DNA from: UBA4582 sp013204195
GTDB lineage: Bacteria > Pseudomonadota > Gammaproteobacteria > Pseudomonadales > Azotimanducaceae
DNA length: 64,000 nt
Reading direction: 5' to 3'
NCBI GenBank assembly: GCA_963925735.1
Contig: CAWUUH010000014.1
Span: forward strand, 53,774 to 117,773
How positions within the stretch are numbered: the stretch's first letter is position 1; each line of letters begins with the position of its first letter. Under the pieces are notes generated by a model. It was given only the letters and a program-made list of their open reading frames with translations, had not been told where the DNA came from and did no database searches. The position numbers and the translations under genes are program-made. Positions 17,529 through 27,193 of the stretch are shown here, in pieces.

Positions 17529-18290
17529 TTAGCCAAACCTTCCGGTGACGTAATCTTCGGTTCTTTTTTGTTTTGGTCGCGTGAACACCTGATCAGTATC
17601 TCCATACTCAATCAACGTGCCACTTTCCATAAAGGCAGTGTAGTCGGAGACTCGCGAAGCTTGCTGCATGTTGTGTGTAACAATCACGATCGTGTAGTTT
17701 TGTTTAAGCTCAAACAATAAGTCCTCGATCCGCGCCGTCGACACGGGGTCAAGTGCCGAGCAAGGCTCATCCATCAAGATGACCTCCGGCTCCATTGCTA
17801 GCGCCCGAGCAATGCAGAGTCGTTGTTGTTGGCCACCGGAAAGATTGAGGGCTGAATCATCTAGGCGATCTTTAACTTCATTCCACAAAGCCGCTTGTTT
17901 CAAGGCCCGCTCAACCCGCAGATTAATATCACCTGGCAAGCCGTTAATGGTTGGCCCCCATGCGACATTGCGGAATATAGATTTAGGAAACGGGTTAGGC
18001 CGTTGAAAAACCATGCCCATATGCAAACGCACCTCAACCGGATCAACACCTTCGCCGTACAAGTTCGTGTCCCGATAAAGAATCTCACCTTCTTGGGTAA
18101 CGTGATCGATGAAATCATTCATCCGATTTAATGATCTCAACAAGGTACTTTTCCCGCACCCTGAAGGACCAATAATAGCGGTGATTTTCTTTTCATAGAT
18201 CGACAGATTGACGTTCTTTACTGCGGCATGCCCGCCATAGCGGATCGTAACATCCCGCGCCTCCAGTACTGCATTATCACGGGTGTTCAT
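17529..18290 (-). CDS. pstB: Phosphate ABC transporter ATP-binding protein PstB
   Basis: A 253-residue ABC ATPase. Walker A GPSGCGKST is near residue 41, the signature LSGGQQQRL near residue 149, Walker B VILMDEPCSALDP near residue 169, and the H-loop IVIVTHNMQQA. Family-specific RPNPFPKSI follows the Q-loop. It energises phosphate import through PstC and PstA. Its start overlaps the pstA stop by 4 nt. Confidence 0.98.
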   Translation of the reverse strand: MNTRDNAVLEARDVTIRYGGHAAVKNVNLSIYEKKITAIIGPSGCGKSTLLRSLNRMNDFIDHVTQEGEILYRDTNLYGEGVDPVEVRLHMGMVFQRPNPFPKSIFRNVAWGPTINGLPGDINLRVERALKQAALWNEVKDRLDDSALNLSGGQQQRLCIARALAMEPEVILMDEPCSALDPVSTARIEDLLFELKQNYTIVIVTHNMQQASRVSDYTAFMESGTLIEYGDTDQVFTRPKQKRTEDYVTGRFG

Positions 18291-19180
18291 TTCTGTGTTC
18301 CTTTATAGCGAATGAGCACAGCCAGTGCATTCATGGTAAGCAAAACGGCGAGCAACACGATGATACCGGCGGCCGCGAGTTCATGGAATTCCGCTTGAGG
18401 CCTCGAAGCCCAGTTAAATATTTGAATGGGTAGCGCAGTAAATTCATCCATTGGCCCTTCAGGTGTAAACGCAACGTACGTTAGGGCACCAATCATAATC
18501 AAGGGCGCTGTCTCGCCTATCGCTCTCGACAAAGCGAGAATAACACCCGTTAAAATCCCTGGGATCGCCGCCGGCAGCACATGTGACCTAACAACCTGCC
18601 ACTGGGTTGCACCAACCGCATAAGCCGCCAGCCTAATAGAAGAAGGAACTGCGCGAATAGCTTCCTTTGAAGAAATAATAATCACTGGCAAAATTAACAA
18701 CGACATTGTCATTGCACCAGCCAGCACACTGCGCTCAAGACCGAAGAATCGCACAAAAATCGCCAACCCTAATATGCCATACACAATCGAAGGAACACCG
18801 GCGAGATTGGCAATATTGACTTCAATAACTCGAGTAAGTCTCGATGCTGGCGCATAGTCTTCAAGATAGATTGCTGCCAGCACACCCATTGGCAAAGCAA
18901 TGAGCGCAGTCAAGCTCACAACCCAAAGAGTGCCGTACAAGGCTGACTTAACACCCGCCTTCTCCGGGAATCGCGATGGGAAGTTATTCAGAAACTGTGC
19001 ATCAAGCCAGGGTAGACCGTCAGCCCCAACCTGCGCGATCAACAGACCCAATACACTCACAGCAAACAGCGTAAAGCCAATACACAGCGCCTTAAATAAT
19101 GAAGCAGTAAGATGTCGACGTCGAAGTGAGACAGACCGATGCCCCAATGATTCGCCGTTGGTAGTCCCGCGAGTCTTCAT
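18287..19180 (-). CDS. pstA: Phosphate ABC transporter permease PstA
   Basis: A 297-residue inner-membrane permease with six predicted membrane helices. The ABC-permease cytoplasmic loop is recognisable as YAVGATQWQVVRSHVLPAAIPGILTG near residue 190, followed by ALSRAIGETAPLI. The N terminus is cytoplasmic and Arg-rich. It overlaps pstC by 1 nt and pstB by 4 nt, showing tight operon packing. Confidence 0.97.
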   Translation of the reverse strand: MKTRGTTNGESLGHRSVSLRRRHLTASLFKALCIGFTLFAVSVLGLLIAQVGADGLPWLDAQFLNNFPSRFPEKAGVKSALYGTLWVVSLTALIALPMGVLAAIYLEDYAPASRLTRVIEVNIANLAGVPSIVYGILGLAIFVRFFGLERSVLAGAMTMSLLILPVIIISSKEAIRAVPSSIRLAAYAVGATQWQVVRSHVLPAAIPGILTGVILALSRAIGETAPLIMIGALTYVAFTPEGPMDEFTALPIQIFNWASRPQAEFHELAAAGIIVLLAVLLTMNALAVLIRYKGTQK

Positions 19181-20079
19181 TATTCATAGACCTCTTGGTA
19201 TTTCCGCATCACCTTGTTCGCTAGCAGATTCATCACCAGCGTGATTGTGAACAAGACGCTAGCAACCGCAAACAAGGTTTTATAAGCCAAACCTCCGCTT
19301 GGGGTATCGCCCAGGCTTACCTGGACTATATAAGCCGTCATGGTTTGGATACTTTCCAGCGGATTTAGCGTCAAATTGGGTGTGGCACCCGCAGCCAGGG
19401 TCACCGCCATGGTTTCGCCAATGGCCCGTGATACCGCCAACACAAACGCTGCAAAAATACCTGACAGGGCTGCCGGCACGACAACCCTGGCGGTCACCTC
19501 GTAGGATGTGGCGCCCACGGAGTAGGCCCCTTCCCTGAGGCTCGATGGCACTGACCGCAGCGCGTCATCGCACAATGAGGCCACCATCGGTAACACCATG
19601 ATACCTACAACAATCGCTGCACTGGCCGCATTGAAAATTTGTACATCATCGAATACGAGCCGTAATCCGGGAGTGACGAAAGAGATGGCAAAGTAGCCAT
19701 AAACAACCGTCGGGATACCTGCTAGTACCTCCAGAACAGGCTTGATGATGTTGCGTGCTCGATCACTGGCATACTCGCTCAGGTACACAGCACAGGCTAA
19801 ACCTACAGGCAGCGCGACGATGGAAGACCCCACCACAATCAGCAGGGTACCCCCGAGTAGCGGCAGAATGCCGTAGGCCTTTGGCTCAAGCAGTGGTCGC
19901 CACTCGGTGCCAAAAAGAAAATCTGAAATCGATACTTCGTCAAAAAAGCTGCTGGTCTCAACCGCTAATATGCCGATAACGATCACAGTGGTCAGCACCG
20001 AAATAAAGGCGCACAGAAAGAATAGCTGACGAAGAATCGCCTCTCCCCATCGGTACTTTGAAGTAGCCAGTAATGTCAT
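19180..20079 (-). CDS. pstC: Phosphate ABC transporter permease PstC
   Basis: A 299-residue permease with six membrane helices. The loop EGAYSVGATSYEVTARVVVPAALSGI (near residue 188) contacts PstB, and the AVSRAIGETMAVTLAAG segment is typical of PstC. It pairs with PstA to form the phosphate channel. The gap to pstS upstream is 75 nt. Confidence 0.97.
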   Translation of the reverse strand: MTLLATSKYRWGEAILRQLFFLCAFISVLTTVIVIGILAVETSSFFDEVSISDFLFGTEWRPLLEPKAYGILPLLGGTLLIVVGSSIVALPVGLACAVYLSEYASDRARNIIKPVLEVLAGIPTVVYGYFAISFVTPGLRLVFDDVQIFNAASAAIVVGIMVLPMVASLCDDALRSVPSSLREGAYSVGATSYEVTARVVVPAALSGIFAAFVLAVSRAIGETMAVTLAAGATPNLTLNPLESIQTMTAYIVQVSLGDTPSGGLAYKTLFAVASVLFTITLVMNLLANKVMRKYQEVYE

Positions 20080-20154
20080 AGTATTATTTCGCAGCCCACC
20101 GACGCTTTCCTTAGGACGAAGCCGCCGGTTTCATTAAGAGACATAAATGAGTTG

Positions 20155-21147
20155 TTACTGACCTACCAACTTGTTCAAGGTTGAATCAGGTTGGTAGGCG
20201 CTGCCCGTGATTTTCTGCGCGACCCGATCTTTTGCGGCTTGGTAAACTGACGCTGGCAATGCGATGTAACCCACCTCGCCGGCGAGCTTACCGGCGTTCT
20301 CTAGGTAATATTCAACAAATTCGGCCACTTCGCGACGATCCAAGGCAGACTTGTTTACATAGATAAAGATCGGTCGGGAAAGCGGCGCATAGGTACCATT
20401 GTTTATAGTGACGACGGTCGGCGCAACGATGCCATTTTCACCCAGAATAGGGACAGCTCGAAGCTTGTCTATATTTTCGATGTAGTAGGCGAACCCGAAG
20501 TATCCCAAAGAGTATTTATCTCCTGAGATCCCCTGCACCAAAACGTTATCATCTTCACTGGCGGTGAAGTCGCCGCGTGACGCTTGCTCTTTACCATTCA
20601 CCACCCCGGTGAAATAGTCGAAGGTGCCTGAGTCTGTACCTGGACCATACAAGCGAATGGTTTCAGCAGGCCATTCAAGACGAACATCTTTCCAGGTCGT
20701 TACTGTGCTATCAGGCTGCCAGATTTGATTCAGTTCAGCCACGGTCAAATAATCGACCCAGTCATTTTCGAGATTAACCACTAAGGAGATACCGTCATAG
20801 GCAACCGGTAATTCAATAAACTCTATTCCCGCAGCAACAGCTTTCGCCGCTTCGGAGGCTTTAATCGGCCGGGATGCGTCACTGATATCAATTTCCTGGT
20901 TAACGAATTTCTTAAAGCCACCGCCAGTGCCGGATACGCCCACTGTCACTCTGACTTTAGGCGCAACTGTCCCAAAGTCCTCGGCGACCGCCTCGCTGAT
21001 CGGAAACACCGTGCTTGACCCATCAAGCTGGACCTTGCCACTGAGGCTCCCTTGTCCATCTACACTAGTCACGATATTGTCGATTGCGGGCTCACCGCAA
21101 GCAACCAGGAAAGTTGTCATCAATGCTATCAGGATCATCTTTCGCAT
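20155..21147 (-). CDS. pstS: Phosphate-binding lipoprotein PstS
   Basis: A 330-residue periplasmic binding protein. The signal peptide ends in a lipobox (FLVACGE, Cys17), so it is a lipoprotein rather than a free periplasmic protein as in E. coli. Phosphate-site segments are LDGSSTVFPISEAVAEDF near residue 42, GVSGTGGGFKKF near 70 and GPGTDSGTFDYFTG near 168. It is the first gene of pstSCAB-phoU. A Pho-box-like sequence lies about 70-85 nt upstream. Confidence 0.95.
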   Translation of the reverse strand: MRKMILIALMTTFLVACGEPAIDNIVTSVDGQGSLSGKVQLDGSSTVFPISEAVAEDFGTVAPKVRVTVGVSGTGGGFKKFVNQEIDISDASRPIKASEAAKAVAAGIEFIELPVAYDGISLVVNLENDWVDYLTVAELNQIWQPDSTVTTWKDVRLEWPAETIRLYGPGTDSGTFDYFTGVVNGKEQASRGDFTASEDDNVLVQGISGDKYSLGYFGFAYYIENIDKLRAVPILGENGIVAPTVVTINNGTYAPLSRPIFIYVNKSALDRREVAEFVEYYLENAGKLAGEVGYIALPASVYQAAKDRVAQKITGSAYQPDSTLNKLVGQ

Positions 21148-21214
21148 ATAGAATCTCGTTTGTCTTAAAGTCCGCGCATTTAAGTCGAGAACTGTAAAGA
21201 TTCGGCAAAGATAA

Positions 21215-21232
21215 AATTAAAGAAATGTTAAG
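21215..21232 (-). promoter_or_regulatory. Possible Pho box upstream of pstS
   Basis: On the minus strand, CTTAACA-TTTC-TTTAATT has the 7-4-7 layout of a PhoB site (consensus CTGTCAT repeated) with several mismatches. The position before pstS is as expected, but the match is only moderate. Confidence 0.35.
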
Positions 21233-21277
21233 ATGCGAAAGATCGCGCACTTATTGACCTGCAGACATTTACCTGGC

Positions 21278-22132
21278 TTAAATCAGCTCTCGCATCAGGC
21301 CTTCCTGAGCGACTGAGGCGACTAATTCACCCGCTTGAGTGAACATCGTGCCGCGATTAAAACCGCGAGAACCGGCGGCGGCAGGACTATCTTGGACGAA
21401 CAAATGCCACTCAGTGACATCGATCGGCCGATGAAACCACATGGCGTGATCCAGGCTTGCGGTCATCAGGCCGCTCAGGAAAGACTTGCCATGAGGCAAT
21501 GTTGATGTGCTCAAAATACCCATGTCAGAGGCATAAGCCAACAGACACTGGTGCAGCACTTGGTCGGCATCAACACTGCCCCGCGCGCGCATCCAAACCT
21601 GCTGGTGTGGCGGACGCTTTACCGGCTTCACAAAGCTGTAGGGCTCGACTCGACGAATTTCAATCGGCCGCATAGCCATCATGCGCTGCATTTCCGCCGG
21701 CCAAGCATCAATAGATGATCCAGAAAACATCTCCTCATCACTGGGGCACTCCTCAGGACCCGGTACCTGGGGCATTTCTGCTTGGTGACTCAATCCTACT
21801 TCGGCAACTTGAAAGGATGCTGACATATTGAAAATCGCCTCGCCCTTTTGAATCGCTACCACCCGGCGCGTGGTAAAGCTCTTACCGTCACGAATTCTGT
21901 CAACATCGTATATGATCGGCAAGTTCGGGTCCCCAGGCCTCAGGAAGTAACCATGTAACGAATGGCAAAACCTGCCCTCAACGGTTCTAGATGCCGCCAT
22001 CAGCGCTTGGGCAATCACCTGACCGCCAAATACCCGTGGTTGCCCGGTGTTAGTCGTCAAACCGCGAAACATATTCAATTCAATTGGCTCAAGACTCAAT
22101 TGGCCAATCAGCGCCCGTAGCACATCACTCAT
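21278..22132 (-). CDS. tesB: Acyl-CoA thioesterase II
   Basis: A 284-residue double hot-dog thioesterase. Typical segments are RVFGGQVIAQALMAA near residue 33, HSLHGYFLRPGDP near residue 57, and in the C-terminal half HAMWFHRP and SRGFNRGTMFTQAGELVAS. The catalytic Asp/Thr/Gln triad regions are present. It hydrolyses medium- and long-chain acyl-CoA in the cytoplasm. The length matches E. coli TesB (286 aa). It is downstream of comEC on the same strand. Confidence 0.95.
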   Translation of the reverse strand: MSDVLRALIGQLSLEPIELNMFRGLTTNTGQPRVFGGQVIAQALMAASRTVEGRFCHSLHGYFLRPGDPNLPIIYDVDRIRDGKSFTTRRVVAIQKGEAIFNMSASFQVAEVGLSHQAEMPQVPGPEECPSDEEMFSGSSIDAWPAEMQRMMAMRPIEIRRVEPYSFVKPVKRPPHQQVWMRARGSVDADQVLHQCLLAYASDMGILSTSTLPHGKSFLSGLMTASLDHAMWFHRPIDVTEWHLFVQDSPAAAGSRGFNRGTMFTQAGELVASVAQEGLMRELI

Positions 22133-22189
22133 TTATTTCACTCAATTAGATCAGATTAGAAGACTATCGATGCAGCAATGTGCACTGCG

Positions 22190-24517
22190 TCAATTGTACC
22201 AGATTCTCGGCACGGCATTCCGCGCCCGTTGGATTTGTAAAGTTTTCCCTAACCGGATGATAATGGCACCATCGTTGGCCGTATTGAACACCTGCATCGA
22301 CCGAGCCCGATACCTGGCTAAAACTTGAGCATGGGGGTGATCAAAGCGATTCTGATAGCCTGCAGAAACAACCACCGCACTGGGCTTCAAACGATTGAGG
22401 AACGCTGGGTGGGACGAGGTTAGACTGCCGTGATGCGGTGCAATCAACACGTCTACTCGTGGTAGAACCTGGTCTGCCATCAAATCGAGCAACGCAAACT
22501 CAGTCTCGCTCTCAATATCTCCTGGTAACAGGACTGAAAATCCAGCCGCCTCGACTAGCAACAAGCAAGACTGGTTATTCGCCGACAGCGGCGTTGATCC
22601 ACCAACGCCCAGCAGGCTAAAACGCACCCCACCCTGATGCCATTGTCTTGCCTCACCGCAGTCGGCAGAGCGAGCACCAGCGGCTGATCTCGCGGCGCCC
22701 TGCCTTGGCGGTTCACCATAGTAGGACCGCGCCACGGGAAAATTGGCCATCACCGCCGCCGCACCACCGGCATGATCTTGATCATTGTGGCTAATAATCA
22801 TGACTTCCAGCGCCCCGATTCCACTTCGACGCAGATAGGGGGTAACGATTTGCTGACCTGCATCAAACCGATCACTGAACCTAGGCCCGGCATCATAGAG
22901 CAGGCTGCCGTCATTGCTCCGCACCAACACGCTCAAACCCTGCCCTACATCCAGCACCGTAATTTCCGCTTCACCCGGGGCTAGCGCTCTCGGCATCGTA
23001 TTAATGATCATTGGGAGCATCATCAACAAGCCGGGCCAACGCGGCAAGAAGCCAGCGGGTTGCAACACCACCAAGGCACCAACAAAGCCCAACAGCAGCA
23101 GTCCCAAAGGAAGATCGCCGGCGTAATAGACCCATTCCAAGGAGGCGACGGCTTCAAGATAAAGCCACAGATAATGCAGCACAGCCTCAGCCACACGCAA
23201 TATCAGTGCGGTAAGATCCAAATTCACGGAAGCAGTAATCAGACTCAGAAGCAACAGCGGCACTATCACCAGACTCACCAAGGGTATAGCCACCAGGTTA
23301 GCGATAAATGCCAGGCTCGCTAACTGACCGACAAAATACAGCAACAGCGGACTCATACCAAAAAATACCAGCCACTGCGACCGCAGCAGGCTCCTAAGCC
23401 AAGCCCACAAGCTACCGATGACGCCAACCGAACCCGGCATTGGCGTTCTACCGGCAAAACCATAAATAAGGACAAACACCGCTCCGAAGGATAGCCAGAA
23501 CCCGATAGTCAAACTCGCCAGCGGGTTGATCAGGGTCACCAGCAACAACGCATAGCACCAAAGGCTTAAGAGGCTGACGTGACGCCTCAATATCAGTAGC
23601 AGCGACGCGCAAACAAGCATGACGAGCGCTCGCTGTACCGGCAAACCCAGACCCGCAATGCCGCCATAACCCATGACGACGATCAGCGAAAGACCCAAGG
23701 CCCAAGCCCGGGCGTACCGCAGCCGGCGCAACAACCAAGAAAACAGCGACAGACACAGAGCCGCAACCAGGCCGACATGCAGCCCGGAAATAATGAGCAA
23801 ATGGTTGGTACCGGTCGCCGATAAAACCCGCCATTGGCTCGGCAATATTTGAGCGCTCTCTCCCAGACTCAGCGCCAGGAGCAAACCACTAAGCTGGCTC
23901 GGCGGCATTACCGCCTGCAGGCGCGTGCGCAGCCAACCTCGCAACTGATGGTGCGGCGCAGCCAGACTCCCAACGAGCCGTTCCCCCTCGAGGACATAAC
24001 CGTTGGCGTCGATACCCTGAGCTAACAACCAGGCCTGATAGTCGAACAATCCGGGATTGACCGATCCCCTAGGCCGATTCAGCCGCACCACCAGCCGCCA
24101 ACGCTCTCCCGACTGAATCTGCTCATCACTATACCAGGAGAGACTCACTATCAGGGGTTCATGGCAGGACTGACAGCGATCAACCTGAAACCGAAATCGT
24201 ACCAGACCGTCACGGTTTTCTGGCAGGGACACCACCGTACCCCAGACTTCCAGGGGCTCTCCCGCCAACGCAGCCGGTAGTCGGGACGCCAAGCTCCCAT
24301 CCAAATTAACCAGCCCAAAGTAAAGCCCCAAATAGAACGCTGCCAACATCCTGGGCCAGGTGTAACAAACACCCAGCAACACCACAGGCAGACCCCAAAC
24401 CAGCACTCCCGAGTCAAGCAGAACCGGCAGACGCGCAGGGATGATCGTACCAACGATACAAGCAAGGATAGCTAGATTCATAACCAGACCCATTTCGGTC
24501 TGTTCTATGCTGGTCAT
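22190..24517 (-). CDS. comEC: DNA internalization-related competence protein ComEC/Rec2
   Basis: A 775-residue inner-membrane channel protein for uptake of transforming DNA. It shows an N-terminal membrane part with an OB-like DUF4131 domain (about 30-200), the Competence domain starting at NHLLIISGLHVGLVAAL (near residue 236) with many helices, and a C-terminal metallo-beta-lactamase domain (from VLDVGQGLSVLVRS near 520) with HNDQDHAGG and HHGSLTSSH. All three expected domains are intact, so the organism may be naturally transformable. A strand run of hydrophobic helices makes exact topology uncertain. Confidence 0.95.
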   Translation of the reverse strand: MTSIEQTEMGLVMNLAILACIVGTIIPARLPVLLDSGVLVWGLPVVLLGVCYTWPRMLAAFYLGLYFGLVNLDGSLASRLPAALAGEPLEVWGTVVSLPENRDGLVRFRFQVDRCQSCHEPLIVSLSWYSDEQIQSGERWRLVVRLNRPRGSVNPGLFDYQAWLLAQGIDANGYVLEGERLVGSLAAPHHQLRGWLRTRLQAVMPPSQLSGLLLALSLGESAQILPSQWRVLSATGTNHLLIISGLHVGLVAALCLSLFSWLLRRLRYARAWALGLSLIVVMGYGGIAGLGLPVQRALVMLVCASLLLILRRHVSLLSLWCYALLLVTLINPLASLTIGFWLSFGAVFVLIYGFAGRTPMPGSVGVIGSLWAWLRSLLRSQWLVFFGMSPLLLYFVGQLASLAFIANLVAIPLVSLVIVPLLLLSLITASVNLDLTALILRVAEAVLHYLWLYLEAVASLEWVYYAGDLPLGLLLLGFVGALVVLQPAGFLPRWPGLLMMLPMIINTMPRALAPGEAEITVLDVGQGLSVLVRSNDGSLLYDAGPRFSDRFDAGQQIVTPYLRRSGIGALEVMIISHNDQDHAGGAAAVMANFPVARSYYGEPPRQGAARSAAGARSADCGEARQWHQGGVRFSLLGVGGSTPLSANNQSCLLLVEAAGFSVLLPGDIESETEFALLDLMADQVLPRVDVLIAPHHGSLTSSHPAFLNRLKPSAVVVSAGYQNRFDHPHAQVLARYRARSMQVFNTANDGAIIIRLGKTLQIQRARNAVPRIWYN

Positions 24518-24635
24518 GCCTTAAACATAAGCAGCGACGGCGCAAGCCTCTGTAGGCAGGTATACAGGTCTCTAGTAAGCGGGCGGCCTCACAACCTGTC
24601 AGCCCTTGATTTATCGGCTGGCTTTCCGTTGAATT

Positions 24636-25196
24636 ATGCGCATAATACCGCGCATATTACCTGCGCCTAATCAATTGGTAGAATCGTTGAAGAAGTACTT
24701 ACCCACCAGAGATAACCTCCGCGGCCAGAAGTCTCTGCGATTTCTCGGCGAGGTTATTTTTGCTAATAACTTGTGGCATTTTAATCGCCATTCAGTGTCC
24801 TACGCGGCGCTCATCGGTGGTTTTTGCTGCTTTCTGCCGATACCCTTTCAGATGATTCCAGGAGTTTTTTTATCTGTCTGGGTTGGTGCCAATATCCCTC
24901 TGACCATCGGTTTAATCTGGATCAGCAATCCGTTAACCATTCCAGCTATGTTCTATGCCACCTACCGACTCGGCACCTTCCTGCTTGGTCATGACAATAG
25001 AGTGAAAAGCATCAGTCTTTCCTGGGAATGGCTATCTGGGCAGATCGCCACCGTCTGGCAACCCCTGCTACTGGGCTCATTGGTCTCCGGCATAATCTTT
25101 GGGTTGCTGGGCTTTATTGGCGTCAGGCTCTATTGGCGCTGGCGAGTTTCGAAAAACTGGACTCGGCGCAACCAACGTAAGAACCAATCCCTGTAA
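24636..25196 (+). CDS. DUF2062 domain membrane protein
   Basis: A 186-residue membrane protein of the DUF2062 family. The conserved part runs from WHFNRHSVSYAALIGGFCCFLPIPFQM (near residue 47) through NIPLTIGLIWISNPLTIPAMFY. Two to three membrane helices are predicted and the C terminus is strongly basic. The function is unknown; the gene often neighbours comEC in gammaproteobacteria and is here divergent from it. Confidence 0.85.
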   Translation: MRIIPRILPAPNQLVESLKKYLPTRDNLRGQKSLRFLGEVIFANNLWHFNRHSVSYAALIGGFCCFLPIPFQMIPGVFLSVWVGANIPLTIGLIWISNPLTIPAMFYATYRLGTFLLGHDNRVKSISLSWEWLSGQIATVWQPLLLGSLVSGIIFGLLGFIGVRLYWRWRVSKNWTRRNQRKNQSL

Positions 25197-25241
25197 CCTG
25201 ATGACAAGCTAATCATCCCTCCTCAAACAGGCTTGATCGCA

Positions 25242-26456
25242 TCATTCGTGGCGCAGAATTTCCGCGGGCAGCAATTTCGATGCGCGATAAGCCGGATAAA
25301 TGGTCGCCACCATGGCGATCAATAACGACACGAAGGCAATCGCCAAAATATCCAGCAATCTGACGTCTGTCGGCACCGTGCTAAAGTATGTGCCTGCCAG
25401 CACTTTGCCACCGAACAGGGCCTCAAAGAAGCCAACGACTTCAGGCACATACCAGGCTAACGGGACACCAATCAACAATCCCAGCAACACCCCTGCGGCG
25501 CCCACCAGACTACCCTGAATCACAAATATTTGCATAACCTGTCGAGACGACAAACCAAGGGTTCGCAAAACCGCAATGTCACTGGATTTTTGCTTCACCA
25601 TCATGCTCAAACCAGAAACTATATTGAAAGCGGCGATCGCGACGATCAGCGTTAACAACAGGAACATCATGACTTTTTCCATCTTGACGGTCTCAAAGAA
25701 ATCACCGAACTCGCTGGTCCAATCCTGGATGCGACGCTCACCGAGCGCGGTGTTGATGGCTGCCGATATCGCGCCCGTCAGAAACACATTATCGAGCGCA
25801 ACCCGTACTTGCTCAGAGGTATCTCCCGATATCACCTTCAAGTCGTCAAGGTGCACGAGCACCAAACCATAGTCCAATTCGGAATCCAGTTCGAAATAAC
25901 CGGCGACAATCAATTTAGCGAGCCTGGGCGCAATAGTATTCCCCCCGAGACCAGGCTCGGGGATAATCAATGTGAATTGATCGCCGGGCAGCAAACCCAT
26001 TTGATAGGCGAGCGGCCGACCCAATAATGCCCGGTTCGATCCACTCACCAAATCATTCAACGAAACGTCAATCAAATGACGATCAATCACCGACATTTGA
26101 GGCTCAGTCGACGGCAGAATGCCATAGACCGAAACCAACTTGTTCGCTGCTCGGCCCATAATCATGCCGTGTCTCTGCTGAAACAAACTGTGAGCAACCA
26201 CGTCAGGCTGACGATCCAGAAATTCGTTCAGCCTAACCGAGTCCTGACTATCAACAACCAGATGCGGCACGACCCCAAGAATCCGGTATCTCAACTGAGT
26301 ATCAAACCCATTCATTACCGAGACAACCACCGTTAACGCGATGACACCCAACGCCAGACCGAACAAGGAAACCCGCGAGATAAACGACAGATAGCCCTGA
26401 CCGGATCGACTGCCGTTATAACGCAAGCCAATAAACCATGGAACTTGCAGGCTCAA
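25242..26456 (-). CDS. lolE: Lipoprotein-releasing ABC transporter permease LolE
   Basis: A 404-residue MacB/FtsX-type permease: one N-terminal membrane helix, a large periplasmic domain (about 50-260), then three C-terminal helices. The N-terminal IGLRYNGSRSGQGYLSFISRVSLFGLALGV is typical of the LolC/LolE family. It is named LolE because it is the third gene after lolC and lolD, as in E. coli lolCDE; the assignment of C versus E rests on order. Its start overlaps the lolD stop as ATGA. Confidence 0.9.
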   Translation of the reverse strand: MSLQVPWFIGLRYNGSRSGQGYLSFISRVSLFGLALGVIALTVVVSVMNGFDTQLRYRILGVVPHLVVDSQDSVRLNEFLDRQPDVVAHSLFQQRHGMIMGRAANKLVSVYGILPSTEPQMSVIDRHLIDVSLNDLVSGSNRALLGRPLAYQMGLLPGDQFTLIIPEPGLGGNTIAPRLAKLIVAGYFELDSELDYGLVLVHLDDLKVISGDTSEQVRVALDNVFLTGAISAAINTALGERRIQDWTSEFGDFFETVKMEKVMMFLLLTLIVAIAAFNIVSGLSMMVKQKSSDIAVLRTLGLSSRQVMQIFVIQGSLVGAAGVLLGLLIGVPLAWYVPEVVGFFEALFGGKVLAGTYFSTVPTDVRLLDILAIAFVSLLIAMVATIYPAYRASKLLPAEILRHE

Positions 26457-27193
26457 CGAAGCACCTCTTCCGCCTGCAGCAAGCCGTTATGCAACTGATA
26501 CACATGGTCCATGCGCCGCGCAAGACCTAGGTTATGGGTTACAACGATAAAGCTGACCCCGAGCTCATGACTCAACTCCACCATCAATGCGTTAACTTCA
26601 ATCGCGGTTTTTTCATCTAAATTGCCCGTCGGCTCATCCGCTAGCACACAGTCCGGAGATGTCACCAACGCCCTCGCCATGGCGACACGTTGGCGCTCAC
26701 CGCCAGATAATTGTGCCGGGCGATGGCTAAGCCGATCACTGAGTCCGACCCGCGCGAGAATACGGGTGGCTTGCTCCAGAGCAGTAGCCCGAGTGGCGCC
26801 ACCAATCAATAATGGCATAGCAACATTCTCTGCCGCACTGAAATCTGCCATCAGATGATGAAATTGGTAGACAAAACCAAGACTCTCATTTCGTAGGCGA
26901 CAGATCTCTTTGTCGGTGGCAACAGCCAGATCAATGCCGTTCAACCAAACACTTCCCGCATCAGCAGCGTCGAGTCCACCGAGCAGGTGGAGCAGCGTAC
27001 TTTTACCGCTACCAGAAAGCCCGACGATGGCGATGCGCTCACCGCGATGCACAACCAGATCAACCCCCTTGAGGATGTGCAGTTTTTCTGCGCCCTGATG
27101 GTAATATTTTTGCAGGCCCTCGACTTTCAGTACAATATCCCCCGTGGCCGGGGCTTCAGTCACAGGCGTGTATTCAGGAATGGACTTACTCAT
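26453..27193 (-). CDS. lolD: Lipoprotein-releasing ABC transporter ATP-binding protein LolD
   Basis: A 246-residue ABC ATPase. Walker A GLSGSGKST is near residue 58, the LolD-specific LGFVYQFHHLMADFSAAENVAMPL follows, the signature LSGGERQRVAMARAL is near 163, and Walker B CVLADEPTGNLD is near 180. It powers release of outer-membrane lipoproteins to LolA. Many lipoproteins in this window (PstS, ApbE, MltD and others) would be clients if outer-membrane sorted. Confidence 0.97.
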   Translation of the reverse strand: MSKSIPEYTPVTEAPATGDIVLKVEGLQKYYHQGAEKLHILKGVDLVVHRGERIAIVGLSGSGKSTLLHLLGGLDAADAGSVWLNGIDLAVATDKEICRLRNESLGFVYQFHHLMADFSAAENVAMPLLIGGATRATALEQATRILARVGLSDRLSHRPAQLSGGERQRVAMARALVTSPDCVLADEPTGNLDEKTAIEVNALMVELSHELGVSFIVVTHNLGLARRMDHVYQLHNGLLQAEEVLR

